Positions 50,610 to 59,912 are shown, counted from the first letter of the stretch. The stretch is DNA of 64,000 bases from PALSA-129 sp963842505 (GCA_963842505.1 CAWJGZ010000002.1:1240001-1304000), one strand, 5' to 3'. Translations and numbers: made by a program. The notes: generated by a model not told the origin, from the letters alone.

Positions 50610-53600
50610 TGAGTTACTCCTTGTACGCGATCCCGGGCACTAATATAATAGTGCACGGCCGGGGTTACTATCAGTGACAAGACCATCGAGGCGAGGATGC
50701 CGCCGATCACCGCGATGGCCAAGGGCCGCAGCATTTGAGAACCAGCGCCGAAAGCGAGGGCCAGCGGCAGCATGCCGGCCACCGTGGCCAGCGCGGTCAT
50801 CAGAATAGGACGCAGGCGGCGCTCGCCGGCGCGAAGCATGCTTTCCTCAGCCGCAAAACCGGCAGCGCGGAACTTCTGGTCGGCATCCAGCAGCAGAATA
50901 CCGTTCTTGGCTACGATGCCGATTACCATGATCAGACCCATGAACGACGAGAGATTGAAGGTGGTTCCCGTGGCGAGCAGGGCCGCGAAGACGCCGCAGG
51001 TAGAGAGCAACGCGGAGGAAAGGATTGCGATGGGCGTGGCAAAGTCGCCGAACTCGAATAGCAGCACGATAAATACCAGCACGACGGCCAGCGCCAGAAC
51101 CACCAGCAAGTCCCTAAACGACTTCTGCTGTTCTTCGTACTGGCCGCCGTACTGAACGCGGATGCTGGGAGGGAGCTTCATGTCGTTGATGGCGGCCTGT
51201 ACCTTTTTCATCCCGTCGCCCAGGTTCATACCTTCGAAGCGGGCGGTTACCTGGACGTTGCGCTGCAAGTCGTCGCGGCGGATTTCCGTCTGGCCGGGGA
51301 TTTCCACGATGGAGGCGAGTGAGCCGATGGTGGCGGTCTTGCCGGTCCCGCTGATGAGCATGGCCTGTCGAATGGTGTCGAGCGTCTTGCGCGTCTCCTC
51401 GGGGAAACGCACGCGAATGGTATAGGCGCGGTCGTTCACCACCACCGGGGCGGAAGCCGGTTCGCCTTGCAGCATGGCGCTGGCGTCGAGTTCCACTTCC
51501 TGCGGAGAGAAGCCGGCTCGTGCCGTCGTGACCTGGTCGACGTTAAAGACCGTGGCGGGACCGCTGATGGTGTTCTCGATGCCATTGAGCACGTCCACCA
51601 CGCCGGGAACTTTCTTGATGGTGTCGCCCACCGAAATAGCCCATTGCTCGAGCAGGATGGGATCCTGCGAGAATAGCTTAATAACCACAGGCTCGGGGGC
51701 GCTGGTGAGATCGCCGATCATGTCTTGCAGGAGTTGCGGGAATTCGACGTCGAGTACTGGTTCTTTCTCTCTGATCTGGGCGCGCACGTCGGCAATCACT
51801 TCGTCGCCGGTGCGCTTGCGGTCGGCCTTGAGCTTGACGGAGATATCGCCAGTATTGGCCTCGGTGACTTGCGCCAGACCAAGTTGGAGACCGGTGCGCC
51901 GGGAGGTGTTTTCTACTTCGGGAGTGGCGCGGAGAATCTTTTCGACGTGAGTGATGACGCGGTTGGTTTCCTCGAGCGACGAGCCGGCAGGCATGATGTA
52001 GTCGACGATAAAGCCGCCCTCGTCCATGGCGGGTAGCAGGTCGCTGCCGGTGTGGTCGTAGCACCACCAGGAGCCACCGATCAGAAGGATGCAAAAAACG
52101 GCCAGCGCCAGTTTATGTTCCAGGGTGAACTTGAGAACGCCGGCATAGGCGTTCATCAGGAAAGGCGGCACGGCGTGGTGCTCTTCCGGACGGCGCCCGG
52201 AGCGCCTGCGAAGGAAGTAGTGGCTGAGCGTGGGAGTCCACGTGAGCGCCAGCGCCAGCGAAGTCAGCAGGGCCACTCCCACCGTGACGGCCAGGGCGCG
52301 GAAGAAAACGCCGGTGACCCCGGTGATCGAGATTAGCGGCAGGAAAACCACTATCGGGGTGATGGTGGAACCGACCAAGGGAACGCGAATTTCGCGAATC
52401 GCGCTGCGGATGGCTTCCGCGCGCGACTGCCCGGAATCCCGGTGCATCACGATGTTTTCCACCACCACGATGGCGTTGTCGATCACCAGGCCAACAGCCG
52501 CGGCAAGGCCGCCCAGAGTCATCAGGTTGAAGCTCTGATTCATGATCCGAAGGGCGATGAAGGTAACTCCGATGGTGGCGGGTATCACCAGGCCGGCCAC
52601 CAGGGAAGTCCCCCAATCGCGCAAGAAAAGCACCATGATGAGCGAGGCCAGAATGAGACCGAGCAGGATGGCGTCGCGTACGCTCTCCATGGATTCGGTG
52701 ACGATCAAGGACTGATCATAAAAAGGCCGGAGTTCCACACCCTTGGGCAAGTCTTTCTTGAGGGCTTCGATTTCCGCCTTGACGGCATTGGCTACCACCA
52801 CCGTGTTGCTGTCGGGTTGGCGAAGGATATTCAGCAGCACGGCAGGCTTGGCGTTGGCGGTGACGACCGTATAGACCGGCATTACGGAAGGGCCGACGGC
52901 GGCGATATCGGCGATGCGAATAGGCGCGCCGGCGGGCGTGGTCTTGACAACGATGTTGCCAATCTCCTCGGGAGTGCGCGTCTGCCCGCTGACGAGGCTC
53001 AAGACGAGTTGGTGATTGGCCTCGATCAGCCCGGGCGAATCGATCATGTTGCTGCGCGAGATGGCGTCGAGTATGTTGGGGATGGTGACGCCGGCTTGCA
53101 CCAGCTTGGCGGGATCCGGCTGGACCTGGAATTCCGGAACCTGCCCGCCTTGCACCACCACCGACGAAACTCCGGTCTGGCGATTGAGGCGCGGCTTGAT
53201 ATCGTACGTGGCCATCTCCCAGAGCGTGGTTTGGGGAATCTTGTCGGACGTCAGGCTGTAGCCCAAGATGGGGAACGCTGCGAAGGTCAGGCGGTTGGCC
53301 GTGATTTTGGCCGTGGGCGGCAGTTCGGTCTGCACGCGGGCCAGCGCCGCGTTGACCAACTCGAGCGTGCGGTGCATGTCGACGTTCCAACTGAAGAACA
53401 GGTCGATTTCGGCGGTGCCGCGGCTGGTGATGGAATAAAGGTGATCGAGGCCGGGCACCAGGTTGACCGCATCTTCGAGGGGCTTGGTCACGGTCACGAG
53501 CATCTGGTCGATGGGGAACACGCCGTTATCGACGCCCACCACGATGCGCGGGAAGTTGGTATCCGGGAAGACGGCGGCGGGGATGGTGAACGCCAGATAT

Positions 53601-53716
53601 ATGCCGACAGCCACAAGAGTCACGATGACAAAGATGATGGATTTGCTGTGACGGGCGCTCCAGTGTGGCGCGTCGACGGCCCCGGTAACGGGTGGAGGTG
53701 TCGAAAGGTCGCTCAT
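50606..53716 (-). CDS. RND-family efflux pump, inner-membrane subunit
   Basis: A 1036-residue proton-driven RND transporter of AcrB/CzcA-like layout. The first helix is Ile-Ile-Phe-Val-Ile-Val-Thr-Leu-Val-Ala-Val-Gly, then a large periplasmic domain, a helix cluster with the proton-relay Asp in Val-Gly-Leu-Val-Ile-Asp-Asn-Ala-Ile-Val-Val-Val-Glu-Asn, a second periplasmic domain and a second helix cluster. Tandem metal-RND markers are not obvious, so a drug/lipid or solvent exporter is as likely as a metal pump. It overlaps the adaptor gene by 4 bases upstream and the propeller gene by 4 bases downstream. Confidence 0.95.
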   Translation of the reverse strand: MSDLSTPPPVTGAVDAPHWSARHSKSIIFVIVTLVAVGIYLAFTIPAAVFPDTNFPRIVVGVDNGVFPIDQMLVTVTKPLEDAVNLVPGLDHLYSITSRGTAEIDLFFSWNVDMHRTLELVNAALARVQTELPPTAKITANRLTFAAFPILGYSLTSDKIPQTTLWEMATYDIKPRLNRQTGVSSVVVQGGQVPEFQVQPDPAKLVQAGVTIPNILDAISRSNMIDSPGLIEANHQLVLSLVSGQTRTPEEIGNIVVKTTPAGAPIRIADIAAVGPSVMPVYTVVTANAKPAVLLNILRQPDSNTVVVANAVKAEIEALKKDLPKGVELRPFYDQSLIVTESMESVRDAILLGLILASLIMVLFLRDWGTSLVAGLVIPATIGVTFIALRIMNQSFNLMTLGGLAAAVGLVIDNAIVVVENIVMHRDSGQSRAEAIRSAIREIRVPLVGSTITPIVVFLPLISITGVTGVFFRALAVTVGVALLTSLALALTWTPTLSHYFLRRRSGRRPEEHHAVPPFLMNAYAGVLKFTLEHKLALAVFCILLIGGSWWCYDHTGSDLLPAMDEGGFIVDYIMPAGSSLEETNRVITHVEKILRATPEVENTSRRTGLQLGLAQVTEANTGDISVKLKADRKRTGDEVIADVRAQIREKEPVLDVEFPQLLQDMIGDLTSAPEPVVIKLFSQDPILLEQWAISVGDTIKKVPGVVDVLNGIENTISGPATVFNVDQVTTARAGFSPQEVELDASAMLQGEPASAPVVVNDRAYTIRVRFPEETRKTLDTIRQAMLISGTGKTATIGSLASIVEIPGQTEIRRDDLQRNVQVTARFEGMNLGDGMKKVQAAINDMKLPPSIRVQYGGQYEEQQKSFRDLLVVLALAVVLVFIVLLFEFGDFATPIAILSSALLSTCGVFAALLATGTTFNLSSFMGLIMVIGIVAKNGILLLDADQKFRAAGFAAEESMLRAGERRLRPILMTALATVAGMLPLALAFGAGSQMLRPLAIAVIGGILASMVLSLIVTPAVHYYISARDRVQGVTQ

Positions 53717-55035
53717 TTGGCTTTCGGCTTAGCCTCGTCTTTCTTCTGGTCCTTCTTGGCATCTGCCGCCGCTGGCGCGTTTTGATCTTCGTCGTCTGCC
53801 TCCTGCACGGAGGTGTCGATGACTTTGACCTTACCCTTGTCGTCTACGCCGAGGCCGCCCACTGTGACCACCTCTTCGCCGGGCCGGCAGCCGTTGAGAA
53901 TTTGCACTTTGTCGCCTTCGCGCACGCCGACCTGGACGGGCCTGCGGTGTGCCACGGAGTCGATGATTACCAGAACCGCGGCGCCGCCGGATTCTCCGGG
54001 AAGAATGGCCGCCGCCGGAACCGTAGTTGCGTTCTTGAACACTTCGGTGATGATCTTGGCGTGGACACTGGCCCCCGGTTTCAACTTCTCCCCGGGATTA
54101 TCGGCCTGGATCCAAACCTGGATGGTGGTGCTGTTCGCGTCGGTGGCTGGGCTGACGACGATGACTTTGCCGGCGAACTGCTGGCCGCTATCGGCCTGGA
54201 CGAGTTCGGCGGGCTGACCGACTTTCACGAGAGATCCCTGGCTCTGCGGAATGTTGACGCGTGCGACCACGCGCGAGATATCGACGACGGTGATGAGGGG
54301 GGTGCCGGGAACGGCCATGTCGCCTTCATAGATGGGGCGATCGGCGATAACCCCGCTCTTGGGGCTGTGGATTTCAGCGTAACTAAGCTGGGCTTGGGCG
54401 GCGACCAACTGCGACTGGGCGGCTTGCACCTGGGCTTGCGCGGTGGAGATCTGGTCCCCCTTGCCCACCGCGGTAAGAGCGCGGAGGTGTTCCTGCGCGG
54501 CTTGCAGTTGGGTCTTGGCGGCAACAAACTGGACGCGGGCCTCATCCACGCGGCGGCCGGCCAGCGCCCCCTGGCGGAAGAGCTCGGTTTGGCTGTCGAG
54601 GAGCTTTTGCGCGGCGTCGAGTTGCTGCTTGTCGGACTCGACATCGGTCTCGGCTTTCACAACGGATTCTGGGACGGAGGCTAATTGCACTGTGTGGAGA
54701 TTGAGCTCGGCCTGGTTGAGCTGGCTCTTGGCGTTGGCGACGGCCGCGGCAAGGTCCCGGCTCTCCAGGACTGCGAGCAACTGGCCCTGCTTCACGTGAT
54801 CGCCGCGATTGGCGTAGAACTTGGTCACAGGCTTGGAGATGTTGGGCATGACGCTCGTCTGGTCCTGCGGGAACAGAACGCCATCGCCGGCGACGATGTG
54901 GCGGATGGGTTCCTGGGTTACAGCGGTGACCTGCACGGGCGCGGGCGCCTCGGTTTCACTTTCTTCCTTCTTGGAACACCCCGGGGCGGCGAGCAGGCCG
55001 GCGGCCAGGGCGGCAAACAACCATTTGTTTTTCAT
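53713..55035 (-). CDS. RND efflux periplasmic adaptor (membrane fusion protein), lipoprotein
   Basis: A 440-residue membrane fusion protein linking pump and outer-membrane channel. The signal peptide ends in a lipobox (Ala-Ala-Pro-Gly-Cys-Ser), so it is lipid-anchored. A lipoyl-like half (Asn-Arg-Gly-Asp-His-Val-Lys-Gln-Gly-Gln-Leu-Leu) leads into a long alpha-helical hairpin rich in Gln/Ala (about residues 100-210) and back into the second half (Ser-Pro-Lys-Ser-Gly-Val-Ile), then beta-barrel and membrane-proximal domains. The charged C-terminus (Asp-Glu-Asp, Lys-Lys-Asp) is not conserved in the family. It starts 3 bases after the TolC-like gene ends. Confidence 0.94.
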   Translation of the reverse strand: MKNKWLFAALAAGLLAAPGCSKKEESETEAPAPVQVTAVTQEPIRHIVAGDGVLFPQDQTSVMPNISKPVTKFYANRGDHVKQGQLLAVLESRDLAAAVANAKSQLNQAELNLHTVQLASVPESVVKAETDVESDKQQLDAAQKLLDSQTELFRQGALAGRRVDEARVQFVAAKTQLQAAQEHLRALTAVGKGDQISTAQAQVQAAQSQLVAAQAQLSYAEIHSPKSGVIADRPIYEGDMAVPGTPLITVVDISRVVARVNIPQSQGSLVKVGQPAELVQADSGQQFAGKVIVVSPATDANSTTIQVWIQADNPGEKLKPGASVHAKIITEVFKNATTVPAAAILPGESGGAAVLVIIDSVAHRRPVQVGVREGDKVQILNGCRPGEEVVTVGGLGVDDKGKVKVIDTSVQEADDEDQNAPAAADAKKDQKKDEAKPKAK

Positions 55036-55038
55036 CGG

Positions 55039-56346
55039 CTAAAAGGCCCCCGTCAATGTCTGAAGGTTGGCGATGGCGACGCGGAAGCGCACCAGCCCGT
55101 CGTCGACGGCGTTGCGGGCGTCGCGGAGAGTGGACTGGGCATCGACCACTTCCAGGACAGAGACTTCACCGGCCTGGTAGCGGAGCAGGGTCAAATCCAG
55201 GCTCTGTTTGGAAAGGTCGAGCGAATGGCGCAGCGAGCTGAGCTGATCGCGCGCGAGGGCGGCTTCGCGGTAAAAGGCGTCGAGGGAGGAAAGGAGCTGA
55301 CGCTGGGTGAAGCTGAGATCGTTCCTGGCCTGCTGCAACTTGAATTCGGCCTGCTTGACGCGACTGCGGGCGGCGCCCCAGGTCCACAGCGGCACCACCA
55401 ATTGAGCCTGCACCACGTTGGCGAGCAAGTTCTGGCCTTCAGGGTTGTGCAGGGCGAACTGGTTGGCGTTGGTTCCAAAGAAGTAGTCCAAGGAGAAGGT
55501 CGGCAGCATTTCGGCGCGGGCCGAGCGAATTTCGTAATCCTCCTGCTGGACGGCAGCCTGGGCTGCCCGAATGTCGGGGCTGTTCCTGCCGGCGAGCGAC
55601 TGGATTTCGGCGTAGGCGGGGAGCTGCGAGAGCGTATCGAGATCGTCCACCACATCGAAATCCTGACGGTAATCAGGGAACAGCAAGACGGCGAAACCGA
55701 TGCGGGCTTTGTCGAGGGTGAGCTGGGCTTCCTGCCCATCGCGCTGCCGGTCGTTCAACTGGAGCTCAGCCTTGACGGTATCGGAGTGGGCCACTTCCCC
55801 GCCTTTTTCCTGCTTCCGGGTGATGTCGAGGAACTGCTGGGCGTCTTGGATACTCTGGCGTGCGTTGGAGAGCTTTCGCGCAGCCACGGCCATGCTGTAG
55901 TAATCCTGCACCACGGTCGCAATCAGGCCGCGCGTGGCCACGTCGGCCTTGGCGCGGGCCGCGGCTTCGGCGGCTATGGCGCGGTGGTAATCGGCGCGTT
56001 TGGCGGGAGCGAAAATATCGGCATGCAGGCTGGCCTGGTTGTTGTAGACGTGCGGACCGTCATTAGAGACGAAAGCCCCGCTGGGCGTGCCGTTGGGTTG
56101 AGTGTAAATGAACTGGCTGATGCCGTTGACCGAAGGCAGCAGGGCGGCTTTGGCCTGCACGGTGTCTTCGTGCGCCATCAGGGCCGCCAGGTTGGCGGTG
56201 AGCGTTTGCGGGCTGTATTTCCGGGCGCGCTCCATGGCATCCTGCAACGTAATCCGGAGCGGCGCGGAGCCCGTGGAAGGAGTTTGGGCTATGGCCGGCA
56301 GGCAAAGGGCGAAGCCAATACCCAAGATCGGCAGAATATACTTCAT
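55039..56346 (-). CDS. TolC-family outer-membrane efflux channel
   Basis: A 435-residue outer-membrane factor. The signal peptide is Met-Lys-Tyr-Ile-Leu-Pro-Ile-Leu-Gly then a core ending Pro-Ala-Ile-Ala-Gln. The rest shows the TolC pattern of two related halves of long helices (Leu-Arg-Ile-Thr-Leu-Gln-Asp-Ala-Met-Glu-Arg-Ala and, later, Gly-Arg-Asn-Ser-Pro-Asp-Ile-Arg-Ala-Ala-Gln-Ala-Ala). The ATG at 56346 has GAGG a few bases upstream and removes 13 residues that precede the signal peptide. It is the first gene of the operon: channel, adaptor, pump, two propellers. Confidence 0.94.
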   Translation of the reverse strand: MKYILPILGIGFALCLPAIAQTPSTGSAPLRITLQDAMERARKYSPQTLTANLAALMAHEDTVQAKAALLPSVNGISQFIYTQPNGTPSGAFVSNDGPHVYNNQASLHADIFAPAKRADYHRAIAAEAAARAKADVATRGLIATVVQDYYSMAVAARKLSNARQSIQDAQQFLDITRKQEKGGEVAHSDTVKAELQLNDRQRDGQEAQLTLDKARIGFAVLLFPDYRQDFDVVDDLDTLSQLPAYAEIQSLAGRNSPDIRAAQAAVQQEDYEIRSARAEMLPTFSLDYFFGTNANQFALHNPEGQNLLANVVQAQLVVPLWTWGAARSRVKQAEFKLQQARNDLSFTQRQLLSSLDAFYREAALARDQLSSLRHSLDLSKQSLDLTLLRYQAGEVSVLEVVDAQSTLRDARNAVDDGLVRFRVAIANLQTLTGAF

Positions 56347-56391
56347 GGGAAGAGCCTCAGTATAGAATACGGGACATGAACGCACGATGAA

Positions 56392-56601
56392 TCACCGGGG
56401 AAGCGTGACACTAAAAGTGCTGCCCGCGCCAGGGGTTACGTCGAGGTCTACTGCGCCATGGTGCGATTCAGCGATCCATCTGCCAATGGCCAGGCCCGCA
56501 CAAGAGCGAATAGGACTTTGAGCGTGCCGGCCAGTCCGCTCGGAGGAGACAGGCAGGCGGGCCGGCTTGTTCGGCGGATTGATCGTGCCAGCGACGAACA
56601 C
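56392..56601 (-). pseudogene. C-terminal remnant of a sensor histidine kinase
   Basis: The last 35 codons of a minus-strand frame read Gly-Leu-Ala-Ile-Gly-Arg-Trp-Ile-Ala-Glu-Ser-His-His-Gly-Ala-Val ... Gly-Ala-Gly-Ser-Thr-Phe-Ser-Val-Thr-Leu-Pro-Arg, the final ATP-binding box and end of a histidine kinase. The expected upstream residues (Arg-Ala-Asp then Ala-Arg-Ser) are in a different frame, so a frameshift interrupts it. The kinase body is gone. Kinases often sit upstream of RND operons as metal or drug sensors, so this was probably the former regulator. Confidence 0.7.
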
Positions 56602-56834
56602 CGCGGACTACCCTGCGAACACTCCTCCCAGCAAGGCCGCCAGGAGGCCGAACGTGGCGCTCTACACTAGTACCAACTGCACCAAACGCCATTGGCGGCC
56701 CCATCCCTGACCGCGCCGTTGCTGGACTGCTGGAACGAACTCCTGCAACGCCGTCTTCGCGAAGTAGATCCATGCTCATACGCTCCATGTGGAGGCAAAA
56801 TAGGGCGCGGCGATAGAAACATCGAAATTCAGGT
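56602..56834. other. Intergenic, degraded sequence
   Basis: 233 bp between the kinase remnant and the cytochrome gene. A minus-strand frame continuing from the kinase remnant reads Ala-Leu-Leu-Gly-Gly-Val-Phe-Ala-Gly-Tyr-Ser-Ala-Val-Phe-Val-Ala-Gly, hydrophobic but without a start or a family I recognise. Probably decaying DNA. Confidence 0.4.
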
Positions 56835-57860
56835 TCAGCGGGAAACCTGGAGCTTCCTGAATTGCTCCGCTGTGAGCGGAGACGAGTATCCGGAGTAGTG
56901 AATCACGGGCGAACCGGCATCCCGATTCGGTATCCATCGGCCGTTCTCATAATTGAAGAAGACAAAAGTCCACGCCATCCCGTCGACCACGGGAACCACG
57001 CCGGACACACTTCGGAACTCGCCATTCTCGTATCTGCCCGGTGAGAACGTGCCGCTCCGAATGTCCGTCAAGACCGAGGTCGCATGGCAATCCTTGCAGG
57101 TTCGGCCCTGTCTGACGATAGTGTGTGCATACGAGGGCGTAAACTCGACCATCGTCTTGTTATTGTAAACAAACGTGAGGCACGCGCCTAAGTTCACTTG
57201 TCCCGCCTCATTGATCAAGAAGGCGACGTCTTTCAGAGCTATAGATACGCTCTTCTTATCCTTGAGACGTGTTTCTACATGACAGTTAAGGCACGACGGC
57301 ACCTCCTTCAAGTGACAGGCTGCACAGGCGAGCTTGGCCCCATGGACGGTATGACTGGGAGTGGCGGTTAGCTTACCATGACACTTGTCACAGCGTACCT
57401 TCATGGCGCCCTCGTCCCGCAAGCTGTTGTAAACCTTGCCGTCGCCATGCACTTCGCCACCAGTGTGGCAATCCATGCAAGTCATGCCCCGTTCAAAATG
57501 AACATCGACGACGCCGCCCTTCTCCCGGGTAGCGTCCACGTCGGCGAATTCGTGGCACTTACTGCAGGTTTTCGGAAGCCGCGCTTGGTCCCGGCTATAA
57601 GTGCGAGTTCCTTCAGCTTCCTTGAGATGGCAGGTTGCGCAGGAGTTGACATGGCAGTTCAAACAGCCGAACTCAGTAATGGGCAGGCCGGTCAGGCGTT
57701 CAAGTCCGCCCTGTTCTTTTGCATACCAGTAAGTTAGGCCCCGGGCTGTGTGATGCAGGCTGCTATCGAACATCTGGTCAGCTTGCGGTCCTCCTGGCTG
57801 GCCGGAAGCCACGCCGAAAACAAGCAGACCGAAGAGTGCGACCGATTGTGAGGGTTTCAT
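56835..57860 (-). CDS. Periplasmic octaheme c-type cytochrome
   Basis: A 341-residue exported cytochrome with eight Cys-x-x-Cys-His heme motifs: Cys-Leu-Asn-Cys-His, Cys-Ala-Thr, Cys-Ser-Lys, Cys-Met-Asp, Cys-Asp-Lys, Cys-Ala-Ala, Cys-Leu-Asn and Cys-Lys-Asp types. Seven are packed in the first 60% of the protein and the eighth is separate, followed by a heme-free region of about 80 residues. The signal peptide is Ser-Val-Ala-Leu-Phe-Gly-Leu-Leu-Val-Phe-Gly. Spacing does not match hydroxylamine oxidoreductase or tetrathionate reductase that I know; it may be a donor or storage cytochrome. No quinol oxidase partner is adjacent. An MvhD remnant lies 4 kb away. Confidence 0.9.
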   Translation of the reverse strand: MKPSQSVALFGLLVFGVASGQPGGPQADQMFDSSLHHTARGLTYWYAKEQGGLERLTGLPITEFGCLNCHVNSCATCHLKEAEGTRTYSRDQARLPKTCSKCHEFADVDATREKGGVVDVHFERGMTCMDCHTGGEVHGDGKVYNSLRDEGAMKVRCDKCHGKLTATPSHTVHGAKLACAACHLKEVPSCLNCHVETRLKDKKSVSIALKDVAFLINEAGQVNLGACLTFVYNNKTMVEFTPSYAHTIVRQGRTCKDCHATSVLTDIRSGTFSPGRYENGEFRSVSGVVPVVDGMAWTFVFFNYENGRWIPNRDAGSPVIHYSGYSSPLTAEQFRKLQVSR

Positions 57861-58302
57861 ATGCGGCTCGAATCAGATATTAGGATCTTGAAGCATGAGT
57901 ATATGCGCAAACGCCTCCGGCGGCAACCAAAATGTCGGCCACCGGAATTCAGAATCGATGGTGCGGGGCGCCAGGCAGAAGCAGTTTGTCGCCTTCAAGC
58001 GTCGAAAAAGTGCCTGCGGGAGGGCCGACTGGCGCGTATCCGCGCCTGCGCTTCACACGTTGGTACCCATAGGTGTCCCCATCTTCGATCACTTCGTAGC
58101 TCGCCTGGGGCCCGTTTGTGGCGCAAGGATCGGTTGAAGGCCTATCCGAAAGTTAGCGGCTTCGTAGTATTACGCCCAATCCTCGCGGATCTCGTCTCCC
58201 TGGCTCGGGGCTAGTGATATTCACTGTTTGCACCCAGCGTGTCTGCGTCCGGAGCGTCTGTTCGGATTGCGGATCCGGTCTCACCTGGAAACGTGATCGA
58301 CA
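57861..58302. other. Intergenic region with an unidentified minus-strand remnant
   Basis: 442 bp between two minus-strand genes; the cytochrome promoter should be here. One minus-strand frame, from a TAA near 58155 to a TGA at 57949-57951, is open for 67 codons with no start and has protein-like composition (Ala-Ser-Tyr-Glu-Val-Ile-Glu-Asp-Gly-Asp-Thr-Tyr-Gly-Tyr). I cannot assign it. Likely a fragment of a lost gene. Confidence 0.4.
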
Positions 58303-59088
58303 TTAGCTCGGAATCCTGGTAGGCGCCGTCACCCTGCGCATAACCGCATCGAGGGCTTCGGAGAAACTCTCGAATACGCCGTGTTCGGTCAAGTCGGTGA
58401 GGACCTGCTCATTAGTGCCACCCGGAGTCGCATGATCAGCCGCAAAGGATCGGAAACTTCGCTCAGGTGCTTCCAGCGCAGCATCGGCCTGCACTGACAA
58501 GATTCGCGCGATGTAATCGCGGGCCACCCCCTGCGCAATCCCATGTCGCGTCAGCCAGGATGCCGCACCGTCCGCGAATGCAAAATACGCTGCCACCATC
58601 GCGGTCGCCGTACACAGCGCGTCGAATTCGCTCTCGGTATCAACTTCAAAGGCCCCGCCAAGCGAAGCAAAAAGCTCTACGGTTGCGCGGTCTCGGGGAT
58701 AGATTGCTGTCGGACTCCGTCTTTGGGCGGCCGATGGCAGCGGGACGGCTCTTGTGACTTTGCCGGCGGGAGAGACCAGTTCGGACACTCTCTTCACCGA
58801 GAACCCGGACACCAGGCTGATCACACTGTGATCCCTGCGGAAGTGTAGGTCGGATAAAACATCTTGGGAGATTTGCGGCCTCACGGCAACTACAACAATT
58901 TCGCACTTATCCACAACTTCTTGGTTCGAAGAAGCCACGGAAACCTGCGGAAAGCGGTTGGCAAGATCCGCGGCGATTGCTGAATTGCGCGGCGACAATT
59001 GGATGGAATATTTCTCGCCACCAACGGAACTCAGCCCAGTTACCATCGCCGACGTAATTGCGCCCGTTCCGAGGAATCCAAGTTTCAT
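58303..59088 (-). CDS. proC: Pyrroline-5-carboxylate reductase family protein
   Basis: A 261-residue ProC-family enzyme, which reduces pyrroline-5-carboxylate to proline with NAD(P)H. The Rossmann start Lys-Leu-Gly-Phe-Leu-Gly-Thr-Gly-Ala-Ile-Thr and the segment Val-Val-Ala-Val-Arg-Pro-Gln are typical, as is Ala-Thr-Pro-Gly-Gly-Thr-Asn-Glu-Gln-Val near the C-terminus. The active-site-region Ala-Val-Pro-Leu-Pro-Ser differs from the usual Met-Pro-Asn, so it may be a paralogue with another imine substrate. The ATG at 59088 was preferred; a GTG three codons upstream is possible. It stands alone. Confidence 0.85.
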   Translation of the reverse strand: MKLGFLGTGAITSAMVTGLSSVGGEKYSIQLSPRNSAIAADLANRFPQVSVASSNQEVVDKCEIVVVAVRPQISQDVLSDLHFRRDHSVISLVSGFSVKRVSELVSPAGKVTRAVPLPSAAQRRSPTAIYPRDRATVELFASLGGAFEVDTESEFDALCTATAMVAAYFAFADGAASWLTRHGIAQGVARDYIARILSVQADAALEAPERSFRSFAADHATPGGTNEQVLTDLTEHGVFESFSEALDAVMRRVTAPTRIPS

Positions 59089-59202
59089 AGGTATCACCCG
59101 TAATTTTGCCAGATGCGCGCCAACGGTCGCAACCTTGACCGTGACGGCCCATAGCGACTACCGTGATTCTCGGAGGATCACGTTGATCGTCGGCGACTCG
59201 GA

Positions 59203-59363
59203 AACGGCACCGCCTGTTGCGATTCGTGGATGTGTTCGTACAGCGGGAGCCCGGGTTGGCGCTACTGGACGGCACCACGCAACCCTGGATGTTTATCGAA
59301 AGCGCCCCGGATTCAACTGTGCGCGCTCCGGTCACGTTCCGCGTGCCGGGGAGCTTCCGATAA
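59203..59363 (+). pseudogene. Unidentified C-terminal gene fragment
   Basis: A plus-strand frame without a start runs to TAA at 59361-59363 and reads like a real protein end: Phe-Val-Asp-Val-Phe-Val-Gln-Arg-Glu-Pro-Gly-Leu-Ala-Leu-Leu-Asp-Gly, later Val-Pro-Gly-Ser-Phe-Arg. Just upstream another frame reads Ile-Val-Gly-Asp-Ser-Glu-Thr-Ala-Pro-Pro-Val-Ala-Ile-Arg, so a frameshift near 59200 is likely. I do not recognise the family. Confidence 0.3.
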
Positions 59364-59420
59364 GGAGCTAGCGTTTCACGATGATGTTGGCACCGTGATC
59401 CAGGTCTGAACTCTGACTGG

Positions 59421-59912
59421 CTATTGATTGATTGATTGTGACCCCGCTTGCAGGGAGCACACTGTGCCCGAATACCTCAGCACCAGAGTGGCTTTGTTGA
59501 AGTCGGCCATTCCGAAATAGTTGATTGTACCGCTGGCCCCGGCGAACATCCCTGTGCCGCCGGAGATGTCGCTGCTGTAATTTCCCCACGGCACGGCTAC
59601 GATGTTTTGATCCTTGGTCGGGTACGTCGGGTTCAGGATAGCGGGCTTGAACAGGATCGTGTCGCCCGAAGTCGTGACCCAGTAATGTTGAAGGGTGTAC
59701 GTGCCGTTCGGGTTGACGCTCACGATCTTGGCCGCCACGCTGCCTTGCAGGTCGCCAAAGACTGGCCCCAAGTTGTAGATGCCGTCGATTGCGGCGATAT
59801 TGGTCATTAGCACTCCGCCGACCGTCGTGCACCGAAACACGGACTGCGCCGAGACGGGGACCGATGCGACGAGTGCGATCATCAAAAGAACAAGAACACT
59901 GTGAATCCTCAT
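59421..59912 (-). CDS. Small secreted protein, possible allene-oxide-cyclase-like barrel
   Basis: A 163-residue exported protein. The ATG at 59912 follows GGAGG; an ATG four codons upstream is less well placed. The signal peptide (Arg-Ile-His-Ser-Val-Leu-Val-Leu-Leu-Met-Ile) ends Pro-Val-Ser-Ala-Gln. The mature part is beta-rich with Thr-Tyr-Thr-Leu-Gln-His-Tyr-Trp and Gly-Gly-Thr-Gly-Met-Phe-Ala-Gly-Ala-Ser-Gly-Thr-Ile-Asn-Tyr-Phe-Gly. This resembles the strand pattern of allene-oxide-cyclase or lipocalin-like barrels that bind small hydrophobic ligands. Two Cys may form a disulfide. Function unknown. Confidence 0.7.
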   Translation of the reverse strand: MRIHSVLVLLMIALVASVPVSAQSVFRCTTVGGVLMTNIAAIDGIYNLGPVFGDLQGSVAAKIVSVNPNGTYTLQHYWVTTSGDTILFKPAILNPTYPTKDQNIVAVPWGNYSSDISGGTGMFAGASGTINYFGMADFNKATLVLRYSGTVCSLQAGSQSINQ

